From Psychromonas arctica DSM 14288 (GTDB lineage Bacteria; Pseudomonadota; Gammaproteobacteria; Enterobacterales; Psychromonadaceae): DNA of 64,000 nt. The notes below the pieces were generated by a model. It was given only the letters and a program-made list of their open reading frames with translations. It was not told the origin of the DNA and made no database searches. This document shows, piece after piece, positions 1 through 8,723 of the stretch (positions are counted from its first letter, which is position 1; each line of letters begins with the position of its first letter). The stretch lies in assembly GCF_000482725.1 (NCBI RefSeq), contig NZ_KI519478.1, forward strand, positions 161,618-225,617, read 5' to 3'. A program made the translations under genes and the position numbers.

Positions 1-20
1 CTGGAAAATTTCTAGTATCA

Positions 21-88
21 GTGCCACCTACTTGCATTTGCCTAAGTCACTCAATTACATTTAGTTATGCCAGGCACCAATAAAATAT
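21..88 (+). repeat. Periodic transposon-end-like repeats (left set)
   Basis: Three degenerate copies of a motif of the form TGCCAC-N8-ACAT occur at a 23-bp period; the TGCCAC-like cores are at 22-27, 45-50 and 68-73. They resemble, in inverted orientation, the repeats at 17848-17977. Both sets share CACTCAATTACAT and ACCAATAAA blocks. I read this as the inner part of a transposon end whose terminus lies just left of base 1. The family is not identified. Confidence 0.5.
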
Positions 89-126
89 TTTTAGGGAGAA
101 AGTATTGTTAATAAATAGTCAGCTTA

Positions 127-181
127 GCCACCATAACGGTCATTGAGTTTTTACAAAAACGTGCAAGGCGCTTTCGCCCCC
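127..181 (+). repeat. 55-bp inverted repeat, left copy
   Basis: This 55-bp stretch recurs in reverse complement at 5280-5334 with one mismatch. It contains a small GGCG/CGCC hairpin. The pair brackets the HNH-TPR gene, a small membrane-anchored protein gene and the IS4-family element. The repeat may be a MITE-type or cassette-boundary sequence; no target duplication or transposase was tied to it. Confidence 0.7.
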
Positions 182-544
182 TAAGAGAGATAGAAAACCA
201 ACTCACTTTCGTCGCCATAGTAAAATGACCTTAGTACCTAATATTTAAGCTAAACATGTGACTATTGACCTTAATATATGATCTTAGTAAAAGTACAGTC
301 ACTGGTTATGTTTATGCGATCGACATAGAACATGAGCTATGTACACAAAATGAGATTAGATGTACATAGGTTGAGTGCTGTAACTCTACATAATCACAAT
401 TTTGTAGTGAATTAATGTATTTAGTCCTGTTATTAGATATATCCGCCGCTTTTTTCCCCAAGCCATAGAAAGCGGAGGCGTTAACGCCCCATAGCAAGTT
501 AGGAATGATTTGGATACAAAAGGAAAGTGCAAGAAACTCTCCGT
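182..544. other. Intergenic region, no gene recognised
   Basis: AT-rich sequence between the left 55-bp repeat and the 3' end of the broken HNH-TPR gene. One 78-codon open frame on the minus strand has no recognisable product or ribosome binding site, and I do not call it a gene. Confidence 0.5.
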
Positions 545-1435
545 TCAAAGTTTATTTAATTCCGCAGTTAAACGTATTAAATGCTGGTCGGCTTTCTCTA
601 GAGAGCAATTATTTTTAATATCTTTTTTGTAAAAAGCCTTAACTTTCTGGATTGAATCAATTGCACGCATTATCAGTTTTTTATCCTTTTTACAAATACC
701 TAATATGCTTAGTACTCCGCCTAGGTTTTCTTCTGCCACAATATACTTTAGCTTGATATTACTATGATCGTATTCGGTTGCTGCATTACTAAAGTGAGTT
801 GTAGCTAATTCGAGACAGCGAATGTTATTATCATTTAGGCCAATAGCTTTGTAAGATACGCCTAAGTTATTTTGAGTGTCAGCCCACTCAACCGGGCTCG
901 ATTCAATCGTTCTAACTTTTAAAGACTCTATATAGGCTGTTACAGCTTCTGGATGGCGTTTTAAAGCACCTAATACAATACCAAGATTGTTTTGTATATC
1001 TGCCCAGTCAATAGGAAATTTAGAATGCGACTGTACTTTTAATGCATTTTCAAACGATTTTATAGCCTCTTCATACTTCTTATTTGCATTCGTTTTCCTT
1101 CCCAACATTAAAAACAAATGGCCTAAGTTATTTTGAATCTCGGCCCAGATTCGTGGGTGTGTGGTTATAGTAAGTATTGATAATGCTTGGCTATATGAAT
1201 GAAGTGCTTTCTCAAAATAATTTGTAGATGATTGTTTTTTACCTAACTCTTTATAGGTACTGCCTAAATTATTATGGTTTTTAGCCCACTCTATAGGAGT
1301 GCTATCTGCTCCTCGAACCGCTAAAGCTTTGCAATAAGAGTTTTCAGATTTTTTTAAATAGCATTTTTTATTGGTGAGTTTGTAATATAAAGAAAAAATT
1401 GAGCCTAGCCCATCTTGAATTGCCGCCCAATGCAT
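545..1435 (-). pseudogene. HNH-like/TPR protein, C-terminal TPR fragment
   Basis: This is the third piece of one gene split over 545-3038. It encodes about 296 residues of tandem tetratricopeptide-type repeats with the recurring signature W-A-x-(I/T)-Q-N-N-L-G, one copy per 40-50 residues. Such repeats form a superhelical protein-binding scaffold. The piece starts at an A8 run (plus-strand T8 at 1438-1445). A one-base backward shift there joins the upstream frame, so that Lys-Thr-Met-His-Trp-Ala follows Glu-Lys. There is no ribosome binding site before its own ATG, so independent translation is unlikely. It ends in a normal stop with no domain after the repeats. Confidence 0.75.
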
Positions 1436-2516
1436 TGTTTTTTTTCTTTTTCAATTATATTTAATGCTTTTTGGTAAGAACTGTTAGCCTTGTCGATATA
1501 TTTGATATATGAAGTGTCTCGGGCGATATGGAAAAAAGCTAAGCCTAAGTTTGTATATACTAACGCACTGTTTTCTTTATCATTTATAGAAATAAACACT
1601 TTGTTTGCTAATGTAAAGGCGTTAATTGCATTGTGTAATAATTGAGTATCAGATTTCAATTTGCTTAATGTGAGGTAAAGGCTTCCTATGTTTTGTTTTG
1701 TTATTGCCCAACTTTTAGGATCACTTATAGAATCTCTCGCTTTGAGAGAGTTATTATAAGCTACAAGAGCTTTTTCAAGTTGATCTACATCTGAAGTAAA
1801 ATCACCCATCTGTGCATATACATTTGCCAAATTATTCTGAGTTGACGCCCATAGTTGCGGGTTATTTTTAATGGAAAATACTTCCAATGCAGCATTATAA
1901 AATTTTACCGACTCATAAAAGTGTGATTTGTTTCCAGTTCTCGCCCCTAATTCTGCAAATGCAGTTCCGAGGTTATCTTGAATCGAAGCCCATCTCTGAG
2001 AATAGTTTTCTTTATTAATTATTTTCAATATTTGCAGGTATGTATTAATACTGGTTTTAATACATTCAGTTACACCTTTTTCTATTCCATGCTTATATAT
2101 TGCAGATGCAAAATAAACTAAATAAGTTGTTTTTATAAGTGTGAATTTATTGGGGGTAAGCTCATTAGCATTATGAAAATATTCAGCTGCTTGCTCGTAA
2201 TTTAATTCAATTAATTCTAATTCTGCAATTTCAGCGGCTGCGTTTGCTGCGTTTAAAAGATGTTTCTCTTCAGACTCTTCGGCTGCTTTTCTTACTTCTT
2301 TCGCTTTATAAGCAATTTCTTCTTCAGTCTTTTTGACTATGCGTAATAATTCTATTGCTGAACTATATTTACCTAATTGAATCGCATTATGAACTTCTGT
2401 AATTTTAGTTTGATATTCAGAATTACCCTCAGATAAAATTTCTAATCGTTGTAGAGATTCTCTATGCCTGATGGCTATTTCACATAAAACTGTTGGTAAT
2501 GATTCCGTAGGAATAT
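1405..2516 (-). pseudogene. HNH-like/TPR protein, central helical and TPR fragment
   Basis: Middle piece of the split gene. Reading from the A7 run (plus-strand T7 at 2516-2522), the frame gives an Asn-Ile-Pro-Thr-Glu start. A charged, alanine/glutamate-rich helical segment follows, then a degenerate TPR-like region, then W-A-S-I-Q-D-N-L-G type repeats. It stops at 1405, just past the second A-run. The continuity of sequence character across both A-runs shows that the three frames belong to one reading frame of roughly 830 codons. Proteins with an N-terminal sensor or effector domain, an Ala/Glu-rich linker and this TPR type are common in predicted bacterial conflict systems (family knowledge; function inferred). 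Confidence 0.75.
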
Positions 2517-3038
2517 TTTTTTCTTTAATATTGTAAAAAAAGTAGTTAACGCCTGCTCTGTAATACCTAGCTTCTTGCGTAACTCATCTTTCTCTGCATT
2601 AGTTTTTTTATTTATTGGGTCTTCAATGAGTGATTTGATAACTGATGGATCAAAAGATGAAACCAGCTGTTTACCAATGCTTTCTTTAGAGTATTGTTCC
2701 GCTATTTCTTTCCACTCTTTTAGCAAAGAAACTGGAAACCTATTTTCATCAACATCAATTAGGCGAGAACAAGTTTGGCATAGCCAAATACCATTATCAT
2801 AATGTTTCCTTTGCTCGGAAGATAAACTAGCATCATATCTTGCTACGCCTGCTGCAGAAGCGGCAGCCGTGATATGGGCCGCAACTCCAATACTTGTTGT
2901 TTTCTCCTGATTACTACTTGCGCCTCGAGTCAAAACTCTACAGTCAGGTTTTGAACAAAGATCACTCACCCTTTCACGTAATAATCGAATCGTTTTAGGG
3001 GAAAAGTCATCTCTCGTTTCTTTTGGGGTTTTTGCCAT
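2475..3038 (-). pseudogene. HNH-like/TPR protein, N-terminal HNH-like fragment
   Basis: N-terminal piece of the split gene. The start is the second in-frame ATG at 3038 (Met-Ala-Lys-Thr-Pro), six bases after GGAA; the ATG four codons upstream lacks such a site. Residues about 30-110 form an HNH-like fold: C-x4-C, then A-A-H-I-T-A-A, then N-G-I-W-L-C-Q-T-C-S and a tail ending in L-K-E-W-K. The position after the second CxxC pair is Ser rather than the usual His, so nuclease activity is doubtful. The frame runs into a stop at 2475 after an A7 run; a one-base shift there continues into the TPR part. It is therefore either disrupted or expressed by slippage. Confidence 0.75.
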
Positions 3039-3508
3039 AATACATTCCAATAAATGAACTTACAGTTTCAACTGCATAAGGCTGGACATTTTCATTTATG
3101 ACAATACATTATATATCCTTACAATTCATGAAATTACTTTTAAAATAGCAAATGTAAATCCAAAGTAAATTTAATTTTATAGGGCGTGTAGAGAGTTGTA
3201 ATTTTAGGCGCTATGTGCCCCAAAACGCCTCAGATAGTAAAATCCTATGCATGCTTTTTCCCGAAAGCATGCATAATCGTGAGTACATATTTTTAGTTTT
3301 GTAAGTCGCTATGGGGGGTGTTAGCAACTTAGCTTTCTAGCTCGGTTTGTGTCACAAAAGTGTCCTAGGAAACCTACGACCAAACATAAAAAAGGTCTGC
3401 TTATGATTGCCTTCCTATTAATACCATCGCTCAGATCACGGCTATGAGATTATTAGTGATTTAGCCAGAAGCCCGGAAGGAGGAAAGTAAAAAGTTACAA
3501 TGTAATTA
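3039..3508. other. Intergenic region with hairpin repeat
   Basis: About 470 bp without a convincing gene. It holds the promoter side of the HNH-TPR gene, a GGCG/CGCC-rich palindromic patch near 3205-3234 and a strong hairpin at 3247-3274. Nothing else is recognised. Confidence 0.5.
3247..3276 (+). repeat. Hairpin; 24-bp repeat copy 1
   Basis: Perfect 11-bp arms at 3247-3257 and 3264-3274 around a 6-base loop. The 24 bases at 3253-3276 recur exactly, in reverse complement, at 8007-8030, between the helicase and acetyltransferase genes. This suggests a dispersed small repeat rather than a gene-specific terminator. Confidence 0.65.
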
Positions 3509-3841
3509 TTATATGGTTCCAAGTTTATTGGCCTTTGCATAATCACACATTTCTCTCACTTCCGCAGGAGTGAAATTATCATCTCTCATGGATTTGACCA
3601 TATGCCTAACGCCTTTTTTTATTTCTTCATCAGTCAAAGGCACTGCTTTTAATCCACTTTTGATATTTTCGTTTAGTTCTCTAGCGTCTTTTTCTCTTCC
3701 ATCTTCTTTTGCCACTACATGACAAAAAACCATTATCAGTATATCGGCTTCAATTGTTTCTCCATCTTTGAAGTAAGTAGTAACAATACCTAATATAAGA
3801 ATGGCTACAGCCATTACTACTATTAATTTTTTAATAATCAT
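3509..3841 (-). CDS. Hypothetical membrane-anchored protein
   Basis: A 110-residue protein that I do not recognise. Residues 5-24 (Leu/Ile/Val/Ala-rich after two lysines) form a membrane segment or uncleaved signal. The rest is hydrophilic and charged, with helical stretches, a cysteine near residue 40 and another near 100 (M-C-D-Y-A-K). A periplasmic, membrane-tethered location is inferred. It starts 44 bp from the left end of the IS4-family element, so its promoter has probably been displaced or replaced. No neighbour suggests a role. Confidence 0.55.
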   Translation of the reverse strand: MIIKKLIVVMAVAILILGIVTTYFKDGETIEADILIMVFCHVVAKEDGREKDARELNENIKSGLKAVPLTDEEIKKGVRHMVKSMRDDNFTPAEVREMCDYAKANKLGTI

Positions 3842-3885
3842 CCTTAAATAATTACACTGTAACTATTTTAGTTGGTTGATAAGTA

Positions 3886-5195
3886 ACAACACTCTGGACA
3901 GTTTTACGGAAAAAATAAAATAGGCTCCATGATCAGAAATTGCGAAAATAAGGTTTCTAACATCAAATAATCACAGAAGTCTGCCCATGGAAACGATAGT
4001 AGAAACAATTTTAGCCTCAATGTCCAATGTTAAAAAGCATCAGAGAACCTTCATGCTCTCTTTATTTGCAGTGTTGGTCGTTTTTCAAGGCAAGGCAACG
4101 TTTAAAAATATGGCCCGTTATAGCGGAATGTGTGAAAAACGATTTCGACGTTGGTCTAATCGCGTTTTTGATTATGCCGAATTTAACACAAAATTAATTG
4201 CACTGACCTTCACTGAGCAGGAAGAACAAATTGCAGCGATTGATGGCAGCTTTATCAGCAAATCTGGTCGTCAAACAGAAGGGCTAGCTTGGTTTTACAA
4301 CGGCAGTGCAGGAGAAGCACAGCAAGGATTGGAAATATCCACGATCTGCATTACCGATCTGAAGTCAAATACCGCCTATGCGCAGCATTCTCGTCAAACC
4401 ATCGATATTCAAGGCGTGACGCGCGTTGAACAATATGCACAGCATGTTATCGACGTCGCTGCGAACCTACGTAAACTGAATATCAAGTACCTTGCTGCCG
4501 ATGCTTACTATAGCAAAGTGAAATTTGTATCGAAGGTGCTTGAAACGGGTCTTCATCTTGTTGGAAAGCTCCGTGTTGATGCTGATTTACAGTGGTTGTA
4601 CCAAGGAAAATACAATGGCATTGGTCGGCCCCGAAGATTTGATGGTAAGATCGATTTCGAAGATTTAGGACGCTTTGAAAGTGTCGGTATTTTGGATGAT
4701 AATATAACCGTTTACACCCAAATGGTTTATTCAAAGAGCCTAAAGCGTGAGATTCGTGTGGTGATGTTGAATTGGTATAAGGGAAAAAAAATCGGCCGGG
4801 CTTTATTGTATTCAACAGACATTTTGTTGGATGCGATGACGTTGATTAAGTACTACAAGGCCCGATTTCAAATAGAGTTTTTATTCAGAGATGCCAAACA
4901 ATATACAGGGCTCACTCATTGCCAATCGCGACGTAAGGAAGCGATTAATATGCAGGTAAACGCGTCATTAACGGCATTGAATTTACTGAAGGTTGAAGAT
5001 CGAACAGAGAAATTAACCAGCAAGCCCTCAGTGATATCAATCGCCTCGTGGAAACGCAGAAAATTCAATCAACACTTGATGGGCAGGCTTTTTAACGCGT
5101 TAGGATTAGACCTAAGTTGTAAAAAAGTCGAAATAATTTATGAGCAGTATGGCAATTACGGCGCTATTGCATCATAAAACTGTCCGGAGTGTTGT
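3886..5195 (+). mobile_element. IS4-family insertion sequence, intact
   Basis: This 1310-bp element has 20-bp terminal inverted repeats at 3886-3905 and 5176-5195 with one mismatch. It is flanked by a 5-bp target duplication AAGTA at 3881-3885 and 5196-5200. It holds a single full-length DDE transposase gene. Intact ends, intact duplication and an unbroken reading frame indicate a recent insertion. Confidence 0.9.
3987..5177 (+). CDS. IS4-family DDE transposase
   Basis: A 396-residue transposase filling the insertion sequence. The catalytic core is visible. The first Asp lies in A-A-I-D-G-S-F (near residue 84) and the second in L-A-A-D-A-Y-Y. The glutamate sits in the IS4 signature Y-(2)-R-(3)-E-(6)-K, seen as Y-K-A-R-F-Q-I-E-F-L-F-R-D-A-K. 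The N-terminal part contains a helix-turn-helix-like C-E-K-R-F-R-R-W segment. The coding frame ends inside the right inverted repeat. It catalyses cut-and-paste movement of its own element; no cargo gene is present. Confidence 0.9.
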   Translation: METIVETILASMSNVKKHQRTFMLSLFAVLVVFQGKATFKNMARYSGMCEKRFRRWSNRVFDYAEFNTKLIALTFTEQEEQIAAIDGSFISKSGRQTEGLAWFYNGSAGEAQQGLEISTICITDLKSNTAYAQHSRQTIDIQGVTRVEQYAQHVIDVAANLRKLNIKYLAADAYYSKVKFVSKVLETGLHLVGKLRVDADLQWLYQGKYNGIGRPRRFDGKIDFEDLGRFESVGILDDNITVYTQMVYSKSLKREIRVVMLNWYKGKKIGRALLYSTDILLDAMTLIKYYKARFQIEFLFRDAKQYTGLTHCQSRRKEAINMQVNASLTALNLLKVEDRTEKLTSKPSVISIASWKRRKFNQHLMGRLFNALGLDLSCKKVEIIYEQYGNYGAIAS

Positions 5196-5279
5196 AAGTA
5201 ATAATTATAGTCGCTGTTAGCTTTTATTTCATAACCATGTTCACGGTAATGCTTAATTCGGATTACACTAGCTCGCAAA

Positions 5280-5334
5280 GGGGGCGAAAGCGCCTTGCAC
5301 GTTTTTGTAAAAACTCAATGACCGCTATGGTGGC
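5280..5334 (-). repeat. 55-bp inverted repeat, right copy
   Basis: Reverse-complement partner of 127-181 with one mismatch in 55 bp. It lies 84 bp outside the IS4-family element's right target duplication, so it does not belong to that element. The next feature rightward is the XRE regulator gene. Confidence 0.7.
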
Positions 5335-5460
5335 TTTGAGACTGTCAGGCTTGATAGAATCCTATCTACCAAAAGTGTCAATTCAGATTTGAGCTAATGC
5401 AATTTTAGGTGTGCTGATGCCGATCTCATCAGTGGATCTCGTCCTCCCTGAAACCGAGTA

Positions 5461-5775
5461 TCAGAATTTTGTGCCGCTCTCTAATAATTGAATCAGCTTG
5501 TGTTTAGTGTCGTCATCAAGCTTATCAATCAAGCATGCCAAGGTTGCATTTTCTTCGGTTTCACAAAAAAAATAGTTCACTGGCACGTCTAGCTCTTTTG
5601 CTAACTTTTTTAATGTCCCGAGATCAGGCATGTGGCGACCAGTCTCATAGTGATTCATGCGGCCACTGGCGGAGCTTGGATCTATCCCTATTTTAATACC
5701 TAAATCTTTTTGACTGATTTTCATTCTGTTTCGAGCCTCTTTAAGACGCTCCGTAAAAAAGGATTTAACCTGCAC
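5461..5775 (-). CDS. XRE-family transcriptional regulator
   Basis: A 104-residue protein with a Cro/CI-type helix-turn-helix at about residues 10-65 (K-I-S-Q-K-D-L-G-I-K-I-G-I-D-P, then M-N-H-Y-E-T-G-R, then L-G-T-L-K-K-L-A-K-E-L-D-V). A short acidic C-terminal helix follows. The start codon is GTG at 5775 with only a weak ribosome binding site. It diverges from the helicase operon across 105 bp that hold a perfect 17-bp palindrome, a good candidate for its operator. It probably represses the divergent genes and perhaps itself, as small regulators beside accessory or defence modules often do (inference). Confidence 0.85.
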   Translation of the reverse strand: MQVKSFFTERLKEARNRMKISQKDLGIKIGIDPSSASGRMNHYETGRHMPDLGTLKKLAKELDVPVNYFFCETEENATLACLIDKLDDDTKHKLIQLLESGTKF

Positions 5776-5811
5776 TGGTATTTCATCTCAATAACTCTCA
5801 CATAAAATTGA

Positions 5812-5855
5812 TTGTCTAGTTTTTATAAGGGCATGTATACTTAGGAATCCTAAGT
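5812..5855 (+). promoter_or_regulatory. Promoter with XRE operator palindrome
   Basis: A perfect palindrome ACTTAGGA-A-TCCTAAGT lies at 5839-5855. It overlaps a TATACT -10 (5836-5841) paired with TTGTCT (5812-5817) at 18-bp spacing, reading toward the hypothetical-helicase operon. Repressor binding here would block that promoter. The regulator gene reads the other way. Confidence 0.6.
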
Positions 5856-5880
5856 TTAGCTTCGTTTATGAGGTATGGCA

Positions 5881-6450
5881 ATGAGTCAAAAAGTTAATAT
5901 GAATGTTTTTTTGCATTCTCTTTTGGTGATAAAGCAAATGAATGACTTCACTGTGATAGAAGCAAGGGATGCTTTGTTGCAAAATAATACTGAATTTACA
6001 GACACAGACGTAGCGAGAAAATATATTTATCGGCAGCTGCTTTGGGCTGTAAATCATGATTTTTTAAAACGCACTGATCATTTTAATGATGGGATAAAGA
6101 AGGTTATATATTCAAAAACGGAAACATTCTCTTGCTCAAAATTTATTCCGGTTAATCGGGATAAGAAACAAAAACAAAAGTTACCACGTAAAGTTGGTAC
6201 TGCTAAACCAAAAACCGAAAACTACAAAGCGCAGCTTGAAAAAGAGCTTATGATTTATGAGATGGATCTAAATGCAAGTATTGAAGAGGCTAAGGAATAT
6301 AAACACTTATCTACTCGATTTCCGGAATTAAAAGACAAACTACAGCAGCATCATCAACAAGCTAAAGATCAATCTATTCAACTTCTTGGCAAAGTTCATG
6401 CGTTACAGAAGTTACTTGGCTATAAAATTACTGGATATCAATCATGTTAA
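5881..6450 (+). CDS. Hypothetical protein, helicase partner
   Basis: About 189 residues, family not recognised. I chose ATG 5881 because a TGAGG ribosome site at 5869-5873 is 7 bases away; the ATG at 5875 would be only one base from it. The N-terminal 70 residues look like a winged-helix fold (Q-M-N-D-F-T-V-I-E-A-R-D-A-L, then A-R-K-Y-I-Y-R-Q-L-L-W). A lysine-rich linker and a Glu/Gln-rich coiled-coil C-terminus follow. The gene overlaps the helicase start (ATG within TGTTAA), so the two are probably translationally coupled. A DNA-binding adaptor for the helicase is possible but unproven. Confidence 0.7.
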   Translation: MSQKVNMNVFLHSLLVIKQMNDFTVIEARDALLQNNTEFTDTDVARKYIYRQLLWAVNHDFLKRTDHFNDGIKKVIYSKTETFSCSKFIPVNRDKKQKQKLPRKVGTAKPKTENYKAQLEKELMIYEMDLNASIEEAKEYKHLSTRFPELKDKLQQHHQQAKDQSIQLLGKVHALQKLLGYKITGYQSC

Positions 6451-7841
6451 GGCATTGGCAGCAAGAATGCTTAAATACGGTAAAAAAACATTACGCAGAT
6501 ACCAGTAAACATTTCTTATGTTTGGCAACACCGGGAGCCGGAAAAACGGTATTAGGCGCTGAAGTTGCAGCCTATTTATTTGAGACAAAGCAGATAGATT
6601 TTGTTATATGTTTCTCGCCATCGATCACGGTTGCCGAAGGGATTAAAAATACCTTTGCACGTCGACTGAATTGTAATTTTGATGGTGTCATCGGCGCTAT
6701 TGGTTGCTCATATACTTATCAGAACATGCGCTTTTTTAACGAAGACAATTGGAAGATCATCAAGAACAATCGCGTATTGGTGGTATTTGATGAGATCCAT
6801 CACTGCTCAGGATCTTCATTTGATGATGCTAATGCCTGGGGGCAAGATATTGTACAAAATATTCAAGAGCAAGCTACATTCACTTTGGCGCTGACCGGGA
6901 CTCCTTGGCGATCTGATCTAATCCCCATTGCCCTGGCTAACTACAGGGATCCTGATAATCAAATTCAATGTGATTATACCTATTCATTACAACAAGCGGT
7001 GAGTGATGGCGTTTGCAGAAACCCTAAAATTGTTTTAATTGATAACGAAGAGATATCAGTGACTACACAAGAGCAAGAAACTAAAGTCTTTAAGTCACTG
7101 CATGAATTATTAAAAGCTCCCTTAATTTCCTATCAGGACTTAATCTGTCATGAAGTAGTTATTCAATATATCCTTGAAAAAGGCTGTAACAAACTGGCTG
7201 AGATCAGACAGTTTAACCCATACGCGGGAGGGTTAATTGTCGCATCATCCGTTGAGCACGCGCAGCAAATATTGAAAATGCTCACAGAACAATTACAGCA
7301 AACAGCCGTCATTGTGACTTATAAAGAAACGGATGCAGCTGAACGAATCAAACATTTTCGTTTCTGTAAAACGCAATGGATTGTCAGCGTTGGCATGGTC
7401 GCTGAAGGTACCGATATCCCCCGACTACAGGTTTGCTGCCATCTAAGCAGGGTAAAAACAGAGCTGTATTTCCGCCAAGTGTTAGGCCGAATTTTACGGT
7501 TAAATGACGCTGTAAATCAGGAGGCTTGGTTATTCACTTTTGCTGAAGAAAAGTTAAGTATATTTGCCAACCGAATAGATCAAGAATTACCTGATGCATG
7601 CGTTTTAGTGCGCAGCAATGCAATTGCTAACCAGTTTGCGATCAAAACTGATAGTAAGAAACTGCTAACATCTTCAATTAACCTAAAACCAGCACCTGTT
7701 ACAGCACTACTCGATGATTCATCTTTTGTGGATATCTTCAGCAGTATAAATAGTAAAAATGAAAAATCTCATACCCCAGCTTATCTAGAAAATTTCGGTG
7801 GATTTAGAGAAAAACTGATTGAAGTTTTTAGCCCGATATAA
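6444..7841 (+). CDS. DEAD/DEAH-type SF2 helicase
   Basis: A 465-residue superfamily 2 helicase. Visible motifs are Walker A T-P-G-A-G-K-T (29-35), motif II D-E-I-H (116-119), motif III-like T-G-T-P-W-R (151-156), E-G-T-D-I-P near 321-326 and motif VI Q-V-L-G-R-I-L-R (345-352). No nuclease or protease domain is evident. The last 80 residues are low in recognisable features. It is the second gene of a two-gene operon controlled by the divergent XRE repressor. The layout of regulator, small DNA-binding-like protein and helicase resembles compact accessory or anti-phage modules, but I cannot match it to a named one. Confidence 0.85.
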   Translation: MLRHWQQECLNTVKKHYADTSKHFLCLATPGAGKTVLGAEVAAYLFETKQIDFVICFSPSITVAEGIKNTFARRLNCNFDGVIGAIGCSYTYQNMRFFNEDNWKIIKNNRVLVVFDEIHHCSGSSFDDANAWGQDIVQNIQEQATFTLALTGTPWRSDLIPIALANYRDPDNQIQCDYTYSLQQAVSDGVCRNPKIVLIDNEEISVTTQEQETKVFKSLHELLKAPLISYQDLICHEVVIQYILEKGCNKLAEIRQFNPYAGGLIVASSVEHAQQILKMLTEQLQQTAVIVTYKETDAAERIKHFRFCKTQWIVSVGMVAEGTDIPRLQVCCHLSRVKTELYFRQVLGRILRLNDAVNQEAWLFTFAEEKLSIFANRIDQELPDACVLVRSNAIANQFAIKTDSKKLLTSSINLKPAPVTALLDDSSFVDIFSSINSKNEKSHTPAYLENFGGFREKLIEVFSPI

Positions 7842-8177
7842 ATGCTAATTATTGAAGCCTCTATGCCTGTTGTGGGTAAGTCAGACAGATAATATTTTTA
7901 TAGCTATATCAAGAAAATCGCCCCGTTTTTGTGCCAATTTTAAATTAAAAAGCAGTCTCGCTTTGACCCCATGGCGACTCAAAAAGTTAAAAACCAATGC
8001 CCACTATTATGCATGCTTTCGGGAAAAAGCGAGCGACATCTTATTTGAAAAAAAAACAGCTAAATACAGTTGAGACGCTTAATTATTCATTCTCGAATCG
8101 CCACTTACAGTCAAAACATTCAGCCTTCCAGATCCCAAGCTTTCCGGCCGTTATCTTTCACTCTTCCCTTTCTAAAA
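7842..8177. other. Intergenic region with dispersed repeat
   Basis: 336 bp between the converging helicase and acetyltransferase genes. Short overlapping open frames lack ribosome sites and recognisable products. The stretch 8007-8030 is an exact inverted copy of 3253-3276. A similar AAAAAGCGAGC patch follows here and again near 8840. Confidence 0.5.
8007..8030 (-). repeat. 24-bp dispersed repeat copy 2
   Basis: Exact reverse complement of 3253-3276. Only the half-hairpin is conserved here: the 11-bp arm around GCATGC is present without the full partner arm. It is either a fragment of the same small repeat family or shared terminator-like DNA. Confidence 0.65.
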
Positions 8178-8723
8178 TTATTCTAAATATTTAATTAATT
8201 TGGCTGGCTGTCCACCGACCAGAGTACCCGGTGCGACATCCTTTGTGACTACTGCACCAGCTGCCACAACAGAGCGGGCACCAATGGTGACACCCTGGCA
8301 AATAACTACATTACCGCCTATCCAGACATCATCTTCAACGGTGATTGGCAGGCATGTTGTTATCCACTCTCGACGCTTGCGGTAATCAGTAGGGTGAGAA
8401 ACGGTGTAAAACTGAGCATTGGGTCCAATTAAAACATGGTTGCCAATAGAGATAGGCGCATTATCCAGAAAGGTTGCGCCCATATTGATAAAGCTGCTTT
8501 CACCGATAGAGATTGTTTTTCCGTATTCACAGCGAAAAGGAGGATAGATAAAACTTTTTCCCGTCATACTTTTTAATAATTTTTTAAAAAGAGGTTTTGC
8601 CTGTTTAAACTGGCATTGGTTGATTTCTTGCAATAAGTTAAAAACGCTTTCTTTGAGTGCTGTTAATTCAGGGCCAAAATCATCGTAATCCAAGCCAAGC
8701 TGCATTTTTTCGAATTCTGTCAT
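8178..8723 (-). CDS. Sugar O-acetyltransferase (LacA/Maa family)
   Basis: A 181-residue left-handed beta-helix acyltransferase. The N-terminal helical Maa-type segment covers residues 1-55. Hexapeptide repeats follow (I-S-I-G-N-H-V-L-I-G-P, V-W-I-G-G-N-V-V-I-C-Q-G-V-T-I-G-A), then the family ending G-T-L-V-G-G-Q-P-A-K. The catalytic His lies in T-V-S-H-P. The enzyme moves acetyl from acetyl-CoA to a sugar hydroxyl in the cytoplasm, typically maltose, galactosides or other free sugars; the true acceptor cannot be told. ATG 8723 follows an AGGAAC ribosome site. It stands alone between non-coding stretches. Confidence 0.85.
   Translation of the reverse strand: MTEFEKMQLGLDYDDFGPELTALKESVFNLLQEINQCQFKQAKPLFKKLLKSMTGKSFIYPPFRCEYGKTISIGESSFINMGATFLDNAPISIGNHVLIGPNAQFYTVSHPTDYRKRREWITTCLPITVEDDVWIGGNVVICQGVTIGARSVVAAGAVVTKDVAPGTLVGGQPAKLIKYLE

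Noticed and set aside
312-548. 78-codon minus-strand open frame
   Set aside because: No ribosome site, no recognisable protein character, and it overlaps the stop region of the TPR gene.
3205-3234. Palindromic GGCG/CGCC patch considered as an integron attC site
   Set aside because: The paired R and L boxes with the GTTRRRY core are not evident and no integrase or cassette series is present.
4483-4815. Minus-strand open frame inside the transposase gene
   Set aside because: Shadow of the IS4-family transposase, with no independent support.
7852-8194. Short plus-strand open frames after the helicase gene
   Set aside because: They overlap each other, have no ribosome site and cover a dispersed repeat; not called as genes.
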